DNA of 29,682 nucleotides from an uncultured Garciella sp. (lineage in GTDB: Bacteria; Bacillota; Clostridia; Eubacteriales; Garciellaceae). Under the pieces are notes generated by a model. It made no database searches, had not been told where the DNA came from, and was given only the letters and a program-made list of their open reading frames with translations. The stretch is taken from positions 1 through 29,682 of the forward strand of contig USMD01000013.1 in assembly GCA_900555725.1 (NCBI GenBank). Reading direction: 5' to 3'. Positions 15,512-22,907 of this stretch are shown one piece after another (position 1 is the first letter of the stretch; every line of letters starts with the position of its first letter). The position numbers and the translations under genes are program-made.

Positions 15512-17590
15512 ATGGAAAATCGACAAAATAGTATGTTGAGGAAAATTACAAATAATATAGATGCATTGGTAGCCTTTGGGGTAATAGGGATTATTGCTTT
15601 AATTATTTTACCCATTCCCACGGCCTTATTGGATATTTTATTAACTTTTAATATCACTCTTTCGATAATTATTCTTCTATTAACTATGTTTACAAAAGAT
15701 GTTTTGCAATTTTCTATTTTTCCAACTCTTCTTTTGATTACAACTTTATTTCGATTGGGTCTTAATATTTCTTCTACTCGATTGATTTTAGGGGAAGGAG
15801 ATGCAGGACAAGTTATAGAGGCCTTTGGAAGCTTTGTGACAGGAGATAATTATATTGTCGGTGGTATTATTTTTGTTATTATTATTGTGATTCAATTGGT
15901 TGTCATTACCAGTGGGGCAAGTAGAGTGTCTGAGGTTTCTGCAAGGTTTACCTTGGATGCTATGCCAGGAAAGCAAATGAGCATCGATGCAGATTTAAAC
16001 GCTGGTATTATCAATGATCAAGAGGCGAAATCTAGAAGAGAAAAATTACAACAAGAAGCCGATTTTTACGGAGCCATGGATGGGGCTATGAAATTTGTAA
16101 AGGGAGATTCCATTGCAGGAATTATTATTACCATAATTAACCTTGTAGGAGGAATTGCCATCAATGTTCTTGGAAATGGTCTTGCTGTAATAGAGGCATT
16201 GCAAAAATATTCTTTATTAACCATAGGGGACGGCCTAGTTAGTCAAATCCCTTCTCTATTAATATCTGTTGCAGCTGGTATTTTAGTTACTCGGTCTGCT
16301 TCTGAAGAAAGTTTTGGTACAGATCTAGGAAAACAGTTATTTACTTATCCTAAGGTAATGGCCATAGCTGCTATTGTTTTATTTATTTTAGGATTGATAC
16401 CTGGTTTGCCTACTCTCCCATTTTTAGCATTAGCTATAATAAGTGGATTGATTGCTTATTTATTAAAAGAAGAGGAAAAGCAAAATCAACATTTAACGGA
16501 AATTGCAGCTACCCAAGAAGTACAATCTAAACCAAAGGAACCAGAAGATATTAGACATTATGTTCAGGTAGAGCCTTTGGAAATCGAGATAGGCTATGGT
16601 CTAATTTCCTTAGCAGATGAGAAAAGTGGGGGGGATTTATTGGAAAGAATTGCAGGGGTACGTAGACAATGTGCCCAAGAAATGGGAATTGTGGTACAAC
16701 CTATTCGTATTCGGGATAATCTACAGCTTCAGACTAATGAATACATCCTTAAAATAAAGGGAATTGAATTAGCAAGGGGACAGATAATGCCAAATCATTT
16801 ATTGGTAATGGATCCAGGAAACGGGGAAATGGATCTACAGGGTATTTCTACTACTGAGCCGGCCTTTGGATTACCGGCTCTATGGATTGAAGAAGGGCAG
16901 CGAGATAAGGCGGAAATGAAGGGGTATACCATTGTAGATGCCACCACAGTAATGATTACCCACCTTAGTGAGGTAATTAAGGAACATAGCTATGAACTTA
17001 TGGGAAGACAGCAGGTAAAAGACTTAGTAGATGTGGTAAAGGAAAAATATAGTGCAGTAGTAGAGGAATTGATACCGGATTTATTAAGTTTAGGGGAGAT
17101 ACAAAAAGTATTGCAGAATCTATTAAGAGAGAGGGTGCCAATTAATGATTTTGTTAGTATTTTAGAAACTCTAGCAGATTATGCCCCCAATACTAAGGAT
17201 ATAGAACTTTTAACAGAATATGTGAGGACTTCCCTTAGTCGTAGTATTGTTCTTCCCTATCTTGATGAAAACAAAGGACTTAATGTTATTACAATACATC
17301 CAAAATTAGAGCAGTATATTTCTGAAAATATTCAAAAGTCTTTTCAGGGTTCTTTTCCAGCTATTGAACCTAATATTCATACTAGGATATTGGAAAATAT
17401 CCATAAACAAATGGAGAGATTATCTTTTCAACAGGTTAATTCTGTTATTCTTACATCCCCTAAAATACGATTTCCTTTTAAAAGAATGATTGAATTAGCT
17501 TTTCCCAATATAGCAGTGTTATCTTTAAATGAAATACCAAATTCTGTTGAAATAAAAACAGTGGGGATGGTGGACGTTGATGATCATTAA
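15512..17590 (+). CDS. flhA: Flagellar export gate protein FlhA
   Basis: FlhA is the large nonameric gate protein that receives substrates and uses the proton motive force. The 692-aa protein has an N-terminal membrane half (about 20-330, with the FHIPEP-family signature LFRLGLNISSTRLIL) and a C-terminal cytoplasmic half (about 350-692) that binds chaperone-substrate complexes. GDGLVSQIPSLLISVAAG marks the end of the membrane core. The length is typical. A run of seven G lies in frame at 16628-16634 coding Gly-Gly in the cytoplasmic domain. The flhF start lies 11 bases inside the end of flhA. Confidence 0.97.
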   Translation: MENRQNSMLRKITNNIDALVAFGVIGIIALIILPIPTALLDILLTFNITLSIIILLLTMFTKDVLQFSIFPTLLLITTLFRLGLNISSTRLILGEGDAGQVIEAFGSFVTGDNYIVGGIIFVIIIVIQLVVITSGASRVSEVSARFTLDAMPGKQMSIDADLNAGIINDQEAKSRREKLQQEADFYGAMDGAMKFVKGDSIAGIIITIINLVGGIAINVLGNGLAVIEALQKYSLLTIGDGLVSQIPSLLISVAAGILVTRSASEESFGTDLGKQLFTYPKVMAIAAIVLFILGLIPGLPTLPFLALAIISGLIAYLLKEEEKQNQHLTEIAATQEVQSKPKEPEDIRHYVQVEPLEIEIGYGLISLADEKSGGDLLERIAGVRRQCAQEMGIVVQPIRIRDNLQLQTNEYILKIKGIELARGQIMPNHLLVMDPGNGEMDLQGISTTEPAFGLPALWIEEGQRDKAEMKGYTIVDATTVMITHLSEVIKEHSYELMGRQQVKDLVDVVKEKYSAVVEELIPDLLSLGEIQKVLQNLLRERVPINDFVSILETLADYAPNTKDIELLTEYVRTSLSRSIVLPYLDENKGLNVITIHPKLEQYISENIQKSFQGSFPAIEPNIHTRILENIHKQMERLSFQQVNSVILTSPKIRFPFKRMIELAFPNIAVLSLNEIPNSVEIKTVGMVDVDDH

Positions 17591-18662
17591 ACGATATATT
17601 GTAAAGGACATGAACGAAGCTATGATAAGAATCCGCTATGAGCTAGGTAAGGATGCAATGATTGTGAGTAATCGATGGATTCGAAAAAAAGGGGTGAAGG
17701 GCTTTTTTCTCAAAAAGGATTTGGAAGTGATCGCTGCTATGGATGAAAAAAGCCCAATAGAAAATGTCCAAATCCCCCAAAAACACATTTCTAGAGAAAT
17801 TGTAGATTCTCATTTGGAGAGGGAAATCAAAGAATTAAAGGAAAAGGTAAATTGGTTATTAGAGGGGAAAGGAAAAAAGGAAGATTCTTATAATAAAGAG
17901 GATAAGAATCTTATAGATTCTTTAAAAAAAATGGAATTAGACGAAAAACTTATTGAAGATTTTTCTACTTACTTTTCACAAACAGGGCATTCTGCTGAAG
18001 ACAAAGAGATCCTATATCAATATTTCGAAAACCTCTTGAAAAACAGTATTCCACTAGAAAAGGAAATAAAGGAAAAAATCTGGGTTTTTATTGGGCCTAC
18101 TGGGGTTGGAAAAACAACTACCATTGCAAAAATTGCAGCCCAGGAGGTTATTGAAAAGGGGAAAAAGGTAGGGCTAATTACTCTAGATACTTATCGAATA
18201 GGAGCTGTAGAACAATTAAAAACTTATGCAAGTATATTAGATATACCTTTAGAATCCGTTGTAAATCAGTCAGACTTTTTCAAGGCTATTAAAAAATTAG
18301 AGCATTGTGACTTGATTTTAATAGATTCCACAGGAGGAAGTTCTTTTAATAAAAAACATCTGCTAGAAACCAAAAGATTTTTAGATGAAGTAGAAAAAAA
18401 GAGGATTACCCTTTTAATTAGTGCCACTACTGGAAATGGAGATTTAAAAGCCATTATACAGAATTATAATTATATTGGATATGATTCCATCATTGTAACA
18501 AAGTTAGACGAAACTAAATATTATGGGCGTATTTTTAATATTAATCAATATACAGATAAACCGCTTTTGTTTATTACTACAGGACAAAGTGTACCAGATG
18601 ATATTATAAAGGTCTCTAAGGAAAATTTATTGGGGTATCTTTTTAGAGGGAGGATTGTCTAA
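17580..18662 (+). CDS. flhF: Flagellar SRP-like GTPase FlhF
   Basis: FlhF is a signal-recognition-particle-type GTPase that, with FlhG, sets flagellar position and number. The 360-aa protein has a short divergent N-terminal B domain, a charged linker (about 75-110), an N domain and a G domain. P-loop GPTGVGKTT is at residues 172-180, G2 DTYRIGAVEQL follows, and G4 reads TKLDET. The G3 motif, normally DTAGR, reads DSTGG (249-253), so the invariant Arg is missing. A TTG at 17577 precedes the ATG used. The stop overlaps the flhG start by one base, and FlhG keeps its activating N-terminal motif. Confidence 0.94.
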   Translation: MIIKRYIVKDMNEAMIRIRYELGKDAMIVSNRWIRKKGVKGFFLKKDLEVIAAMDEKSPIENVQIPQKHISREIVDSHLEREIKELKEKVNWLLEGKGKKEDSYNKEDKNLIDSLKKMELDEKLIEDFSTYFSQTGHSAEDKEILYQYFENLLKNSIPLEKEIKEKIWVFIGPTGVGKTTTIAKIAAQEVIEKGKKVGLITLDTYRIGAVEQLKTYASILDIPLESVVNQSDFFKAIKKLEHCDLILIDSTGGSSFNKKHLLETKRFLDEVEKKRITLLISATTGNGDLKAIIQNYNYIGYDSIIVTKLDETKYYGRIFNINQYTDKPLLFITTGQSVPDDIIKVSKENLLGYLFRGRIV

Positions 18663-19534
18663 TGGATCAAGCAGAAAAGCTTAGAAGATTAATGAAGGAA
18701 AGAAATTCTTTACCTCCTATAAAGGCTCAATCTTCCATCGATATTTATACCATTGCTAGTGGAAAGGGAGGGGTGGGAAAGACCAATTTTACGGTGAACC
18801 TAGCTATTACTCTTCAAAAAAGAGGAAAACGAGTGTTGATTATAGATGCGGATTTAGGTTTGGCAAATGTGGATATTGTGTTAGGAATATTGCCCAAGTA
18901 TACCCTATATGATGTATTATTTCACGAAAAATCCTTAGGAGATGCTATTATAGAAGGACCTAAAGGGATTAAAATTCTACCCGGAGGATCTGGAATAATG
19001 GAAATGATAACCCTTGATGTACAAAAACAAGAGACTCTTGCAAAGGAGTTTTTCACTTTGGAGGGCATTGATACTATTTTAATTGATACAGGGGCAGGAA
19101 TATCTAAAAATTTACTATCCTTTATTACTTTTTCCCAGAAGTCAATTCTTGTTACAACACCAGAACCTACCTCTCTTACCGATGCCTATAGTGTGATAAA
19201 GGTATTAGCTAAATATCAGCTGAAAAAGAAAATTGGGATTGTGGTAAATCGTTGTCCTAATGTTCATATTGCTCAAACTACCTTTGAGAAACTCAGTAAG
19301 ACAGCGGATACTTTTTTAAATATTTCATTAGAGGATATAGGTTATATTATGGATGATGTAAGGGTAGCACATTCTGTAATGGATCAAGTACCTTTTGTCA
19401 TTCAATATCCTAAAAGCCTTGCCAGTAAATGTATTAATAAAATCGCAGATCATTTTGTGGGGCAAAGAAGGGATTATAAGAAAATAAAATCTATTCAAGA
19501 AGTATACAATCGATTGCTTAAAGTATTTGGCTAG
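18662..19534 (+). CDS. flhG: MinD-like ATPase FlhG (FleN/YlxH)
   Basis: FlhG is a MinD/ParA-type ATPase that counts flagella and stimulates FlhF. The 290-aa protein opens with MDQAEKLRRL, the DQAxxLR motif by which FlhG activates FlhF GTPase. The deviant Walker A SGKGGVGKT is at residues 33-41, with the extra Lys at 35 expected for this class; the switch strand IDADLGLANVD follows, and a C-terminal amphipathic membrane-targeting helix is plausible. The family length matches. In Bacillus, chemotaxis genes cheB to cheD follow it; here a 21-codon ORF and fliA follow. Confidence 0.95.
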   Translation: MDQAEKLRRLMKERNSLPPIKAQSSIDIYTIASGKGGVGKTNFTVNLAITLQKRGKRVLIIDADLGLANVDIVLGILPKYTLYDVLFHEKSLGDAIIEGPKGIKILPGGSGIMEMITLDVQKQETLAKEFFTLEGIDTILIDTGAGISKNLLSFITFSQKSILVTTPEPTSLTDAYSVIKVLAKYQLKKKIGIVVNRCPNVHIAQTTFEKLSKTADTFLNISLEDIGYIMDDVRVAHSVMDQVPFVIQYPKSLASKCINKIADHFVGQRRDYKKIKSIQEVYNRLLKVFG

Positions 19535-19549
19535 TAGGAGAATGATTAT

Positions 19550-19615
19550 ATGAAAAGGATAGAGTTTAAAATCAATAAAAAAATAGAATGGATAGATAAG
19601 GATGTTAGAGTATGA
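19550..19615 (+). CDS. 21-codon ORF between flhG and fliA, possible PilZ-gene remnant or leader
   Basis: A complete small frame starts at ATG 19550, nine bases after AGGAG (19536-19540), and ends in TGA that overlaps the fliA start as ATGA. The peptide is MKRIEFKINKKIEWIDKDVR plus one Val. It is too short to classify. Many clostridia carry a PilZ/YcgR c-di-GMP receptor gene at this place, and an INKKIEWID-like opening would suit the N-terminus of such a protein, so a deletion remnant is possible. It might instead serve only to couple fliA translation to flhG. Real ribosome site and exact coupling are seen; function is unknown. Confidence 0.45.
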   Translation: MKRIEFKINKKIEWIDKDVRV

Positions 19616-20334
19616 GTGCTATATATGATTTAAAATCTCCTTATGAAGAAATGATTACTAAGTATCTTCCTTTAGTTATAAAAATAGTGGATCAAATGAG
19701 TGTAAAAGGGGATCAGATCTATGATAGAGATGATCTTATAAGCATAGGAGTATTTGGTTTGATAGAAGCTATAAAACGTTATGATTCTAGAAAAAAGATT
19801 CCTTTTCCTTATTATGCCAAATGGCGTATTAAAGGTGCAATTATGGATGAATTGAGAAAGAATGGTAAAATTTCTAGGGACAAAATTAAAAAATTAAATC
19901 AAATTAATCAAGCAAGAAATGAACTACAGCAAAAATTATTAAGGGAACCAAGGGATAAGGAAGTTTGTGACTATTTATCTATTACCTGTGAAGAATTATA
20001 TGAAATAGAGGATCAGATCCATTATTTGTCCCAGTATTCTCTAGAAGAAGTTCTATTTTCTGGAGAAGAAAGGGAGTTTCGATTAAAGGATGTGATTGAG
20101 GATATTCATATTGAATCTCCTGAAGAAAGCATTTTGCAGAAGGAAAGAAAGGAAAAATTAGTACAAGCAATTGAACGTTTAAATGAGAGGGAGCAGTTGA
20201 TATTAAATTTATACTATAAAGAAGAATTGACTTTAAAGGAAATCGGAGAAATTTTAAACGTTTCCTTATCAAGAGTTTCTCAAATCCATGGAAAAATTTT
20301 GTTGAAACTAAGGGAATTGCTAAAAACTCTTTAG
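19612..20334 (+). CDS. fliA: Flagellar sigma factor FliA (sigma-28 / SigD)
   Basis: FliA directs RNA polymerase to late flagellar promoters. The 240-aa protein has region 2 (about 40-85) with DLISIGVFGLIEAIKRYD and WRIKGAIMDELRK, and region 4 (about 185-235) with LNEREQLILNLYYKEEL and the helix-turn-helix LKEIGEILNVSLSRVSQIH. After the DELR motif, the usual segment DWVPRSVR is replaced by NGKISRDKIKK, a divergence in regions 2.4/3.0 that touch the promoter. The length is that of FliA. It is coupled to the preceding 21-codon ORF by ATGA. No gene for the anti-sigma factor FlgM is in the window. Confidence 0.92.
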   Translation: MSAIYDLKSPYEEMITKYLPLVIKIVDQMSVKGDQIYDRDDLISIGVFGLIEAIKRYDSRKKIPFPYYAKWRIKGAIMDELRKNGKISRDKIKKLNQINQARNELQQKLLREPRDKEVCDYLSITCEELYEIEDQIHYLSQYSLEEVLFSGEEREFRLKDVIEDIHIESPEESILQKERKEKLVQAIERLNEREQLILNLYYKEELTLKEIGEILNVSLSRVSQIHGKILLKLRELLKTL

Positions 20335-20352
20335 AAAGCGGTGAAAAGATCT

Positions 20353-20793
20353 ATGATATATTTGCTCCTAGTGATAGGAATATTATGTATTCTTTATGGA
20401 TGGCAACCGATAAAGAAAAAGAGAACATTACAAGAGGAGACATTTAGGGAGATTATTGTAAAAGAGGAAAAGGGCAATGGAGATTATATAAAATTATTAT
20501 CTACAAACCATGAACTAAAAGCACAATTATCTATTATAGAAGATAAGATAGAGGATGTTTTAACTCAAATAGAAAATCTTCAAGGGACCATAAAGGGATT
20601 AAAAGAGGAAAAAGAAAATAAAAAAGAAAATATGGAGCAGGTCTCGCAAGAACAGCTTGAAAAGGATTATGGCGAAATCACAAGAAATATTCAAGAAATG
20701 ACAAAACAAAATAAGTCTGTTGAGAAAATAGCAACTACTTTAAATATGGGAAAGGGGGAGGTATTATTTATACGAAGGTTATTAGAAAAATAA
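20353..20793 (+). CDS. SwrB-like membrane-anchored coiled-coil protein
   Basis: The 146-aa protein has an N-terminal membrane anchor (about residues 2-17), a long charged coiled coil (about 40-110) and a C-terminal helix-turn-helix-like end VEKIATTLNMGKGEVLFI. This layout and its place right after the flagellar sigma gene match B. subtilis SwrB, which promotes maturation of the export gate and basal body, and the DUF6115-type proteins of clostridia. Similarity is by architecture and context, so the functional match is inference. A GTG at 20341 is in frame, but GGTGA before the ATG at 20353 supports the later start. A strong ribosome site for the next ORF lies inside its last codons. Confidence 0.7.
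   Translation: MIYLLLVIGILCILYGWQPIKKKRTLQEETFREIIVKEEKGNGDYIKLLSTNHELKAQLSIIEDKIEDVLTQIENLQGTIKGLKEEKENKKENMEQVSQEQLEKDYGEITRNIQEMTKQNKSVEKIATTLNMGKGEVLFIRRLLEK
20751..20762 (+). promoter_or_regulatory. Strong internal ribosome binding site AAAGGGGGAGGT
   Basis: This purine block lies inside the end of the SwrB-like gene, in the Gly-Lys-Gly-Glu codons. No ATG, GTG or TTG lies at proper spacing after it; the only suitably placed near-cognate codons are ATT at 20763 or 20766 and ACG at 20772. It is the best candidate for starting the small ORF that ends at 20987. It could also be a by-product of the protein sequence. Confidence 0.45.
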
Positions 20794-20987
20794 AAAAATG
20801 GATCAATAGAGAACTTATTTTAGGAATAGGAATAGGAATGGTAATTACTTGTATTATACTTTTTCCATTTTATAAGAGAAAGCCTTCCCCAACAGAAATA
20901 GAGTCCCAGGCACGGGATATGGGTATGATTTATGAGGATGAAGTGAAAGCATTTCCCCAAAATGAGAAAGGAGAAGATACAAAATGA
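20766..20987 (+). CDS. Small single-pass membrane protein without a canonical start codon
   Basis: An open frame runs from 20724 to the TGA at 20985-20987. It encodes a basic stretch (IRKIKKWINREL), a membrane helix (LILGIGIGMVITCIILFPFY) and a cytoplasmic tail with PTEIESQARDMGMIYEDEV. The E-I-x3-A-R-x-x-G-M pattern after one helix is known to me from small clostridial hypothetical proteins. The stop overlaps the flgF start as ATGA, as expected of a coupled operon gene. The only ATG upstream of the tail (20838) falls inside the membrane helix. I therefore place the start at the ATT at 20766, about 73 codons; a sequencing error or frameshift is the alternative. Confidence 0.6.
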   Translation: MYTKVIRKIKKWINRELILGIGIGMVITCIILFPFYKRKPSPTEIESQARDMGMIYEDEVKAFPQNEKGEDTK

Positions 20988-21739
20988 TCAGAGGATTGTA
21001 TACTAGTGCAATGGGTATGATTGTACAACAAAAAAGGCAGGAGAATGTATCCAATAATCTTGGAAATATAGAAACAAATGGCTTTAAAAAGCAAGAATTA
21101 ATAGCTAAGGCATTTGACCAAGTTGCTGTAAAAAATAGGGCAAATGTTTCAAACCAACTATCTTCTATTGGAGATATACATTTAGGAGTTATGGTAGATG
21201 ATCTATATACAGATTTTGAACAAGGTATATTAGAAGAAACCAGCAATCCCCTGGATTTTGCCATTCAAGGAGAAGGCTTTTTCACCATAGAATTACCCAA
21301 TGGAGAATTGGCCTACACTAGAGATGGAAGCTTTAAAATTAACGAAAATGGACAATTGACTACAAAACAAGGATATCTAGTATTAGACAATAATCTTCAA
21401 AGTATTCCGTTAGAAAATGAAGAGATCCAAGTAGATGGCAATGGGACTATTACATTACCTAATGGTCAAACCACTATTTTAAAGATTGTCAATTTTCCTG
21501 ATGGACAAGCCTTACATAGATTAGGAGAAAATATGTATACTATGGAAGGGAGACAAGTTGTAGGGGCAAATGGATATTCCATAAAACAAGGATTTATGGA
21601 AAAGTCTAATGTCAATCCTTTAGAGGAATTGGTGAAGATGATTGAAATTACCCGTAGTTTTGAATCCAATCAAAAGGTAGTACAATCCATAGATGAAACC
21701 TTAGGAAAAGCAGTAAATGAAGTAGGGCGTTTAGGATAG
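20984..21739 (+). CDS. flgF: Flagellar basal-body rod protein FlgF (FlhO type)
   Basis: FlgF is a distal/proximal rod subunit of the FlgE/F/G family. The 251-aa protein has MIRGLYTSAMGM at its start, the SNNLGNIETNGFKKQE signature (about 27-42), the FAIQGEGFFTI motif, TRDGSF, and the C-terminal EELVKMIEITRSFESNQK helix. It is the first of the two rod genes after fliA, corresponding to FlhO in Bacillus or FlgG1 in C. difficile. The start follows GAAAGGAG. FlgF against FlgG is judged by order, by length and by the shorter region before the QGEGFF motif, so the assignment of the pair is good but not certain. Confidence 0.88.
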   Translation: MIRGLYTSAMGMIVQQKRQENVSNNLGNIETNGFKKQELIAKAFDQVAVKNRANVSNQLSSIGDIHLGVMVDDLYTDFEQGILEETSNPLDFAIQGEGFFTIELPNGELAYTRDGSFKINENGQLTTKQGYLVLDNNLQSIPLENEEIQVDGNGTITLPNGQTTILKIVNFPDGQALHRLGENMYTMEGRQVVGANGYSIKQGFMEKSNVNPLEELVKMIEITRSFESNQKVVQSIDETLGKAVNEVGRLG

Positions 21740-21749
21740 GAGGGATAGA

Positions 21750-22532
21750 ATGTATCGCATATTACAGATTGGTAGGACCGGTTTAGATACTTTTCAGAGA
21801 AAGATGGATAGTATCTCAAATAATATTGCCAATGTACAAACTACAGGCTATAAAAGTTTAAAGGTACAATTTGAAGATTTAGTGTATGATCAGGTAGCAA
21901 ACAAAGGGGTACCTCTTTCTCTGGAGGCTAGAGAAAAACCTACTGAAATAGGGACGGGAAGTAGAGTAAAGAGTATAGAAAGACAATTTGAACAAGGAAT
22001 TCCTCGAGAGACGTCTAATCCATTGGATTTGGCTATTCAAGGAGAAGGTTTTTTTGGAGTACGGGATGAGGGTGGTAATCTTCTTCTCACAAGGGATGGA
22101 GCCTTTACTGTGGATTCTAATGGTCAACTAGTAGATAGTCGTGGCAATCCTGTAGTAGGAGAATTTAAATTTCCTTTATCTCAGTGGAAGAACATTGCCA
22201 TAGATGAATCAGGGACAATTACTGTAGAAAATGAATTAGGACAAATTCAGGGAGCAGGAAAGATCACGCTTTTTACGGTAGTAGATAAAAACGCATTAAC
22301 TAGCGTAGGAGGGAATTATTTTTCTGTAGAAAATGCAGGAGATCTATTAAATAATCAAAATGGAAATGAAGGATGGGGGAAAATTCGTCAAGGTTTTTTA
22401 GAACAATCTAATGTAGATATTGGTGAAGAATTAGTGAATATGCTGATTGCTCAACGGGCTTATCAGATAAATACGAAGAGTATTACTGCTGGGGATGAAA
22501 TGTGGAACATGGTAAATCAGCTAAGAAGATAA
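21750..22532 (+). CDS. flgG: Flagellar distal rod protein FlgG (FlhP type)
   Basis: FlgG builds the distal rod. The 260-aa protein has SNNIANVQTTGYKSLKVQFED near residues 23-43 and the longer YDQV...IGTGSR stretch that marks FlgG, then LAIQGEGFFGV, TRDGAFTVDSNGQLVD and the C-terminal ELVNMLIAQRAYQINTK helix. The length is standard. It begins 10 bases after flgF behind GGAGGG. The rod-binding FlgJ-type gene follows after 20 bases, which suits a role in passing the rod through the wall. Confidence 0.92.
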   Translation: MYRILQIGRTGLDTFQRKMDSISNNIANVQTTGYKSLKVQFEDLVYDQVANKGVPLSLEAREKPTEIGTGSRVKSIERQFEQGIPRETSNPLDLAIQGEGFFGVRDEGGNLLLTRDGAFTVDSNGQLVDSRGNPVVGEFKFPLSQWKNIAIDESGTITVENELGQIQGAGKITLFTVVDKNALTSVGGNYFSVENAGDLLNNQNGNEGWGKIRQGFLEQSNVDIGEELVNMLIAQRAYQINTKSITAGDEMWNMVNQLRR

Positions 22533-22552
22533 AATGAAATGGAGTGTTCACT

Positions 22553-22828
22553 ATGAGAGTAGATGCTTATGCAAATATTTATAATCAACAGCAATTAGAG
22601 AACTTAAGGCAAGATAATAATGAAAAAGCTGGAGAAATATTTGAAAAGATATTTGTAAAAGAGATGCTAAAAGGGATGTATGAAACAACTCAATTTGAAA
22701 ATGAAGAAAAACAGATGGGAAAAGACCTCTGGCAAGAAATGGGCATTGATATTTTATCTGACAAAATAGTAGATTCTAATATTTTAGGAATGAAAGAAAA
22801 ATATTTTGAGAAAAATAGATTTCTTTAA
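22553..22828 (+). CDS. FlgJ-type rod-binding protein (no peptidoglycan hydrolase domain)
   Basis: The 91-aa protein matches the N-terminal rod-binding domain of FlgJ (PF10135), the rod cap that guides rod assembly. Recognisable parts are EIFEKIFVKEMLKGMYET near residues 27-44 and the C-terminal GKDLWQEMGIDILSDKI, where the helix before the end contacts the rod. It lacks the muramidase domain of enterobacterial FlgJ, so wall opening must be done by another enzyme; stand-alone domains are common in Firmicutes. A GTG at 22544 is in frame, but GGAG at 22541-22544 is spaced for the ATG at 22553. This is the last clearly flagellar gene here. Confidence 0.87.
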   Translation: MRVDAYANIYNQQQLENLRQDNNEKAGEIFEKIFVKEMLKGMYETTQFENEEKQMGKDLWQEMGIDILSDKIVDSNILGMKEKYFEKNRFL

Positions 22829-22907
22829 GATTGTTCATTAAATAAGAGGTCAAAGATTGGAATAATTCCCTCTCTATTTGTCAATAATCCAGTGGGGAGG
22901 GAGGCAT

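Noticed and set aside
20854..21264. A 136-codon minus-strand frame across the flgF start
   Set aside because: It runs opposite the small membrane ORF and flgF, which are supported by motifs and coupling.
20984..22532. flgF and flgG as a recent tandem duplication
   Set aside because: They are the two standard rod paralogues of this operon type and differ throughout the central part.
22845..22873. AGAGG / CCTCT stem with an inner GGAATAATTCC palindrome after the rod-binding gene
   Set aside because: The outer stem is only five pairs around a long loop and no T run follows, so I do not call it a terminator.
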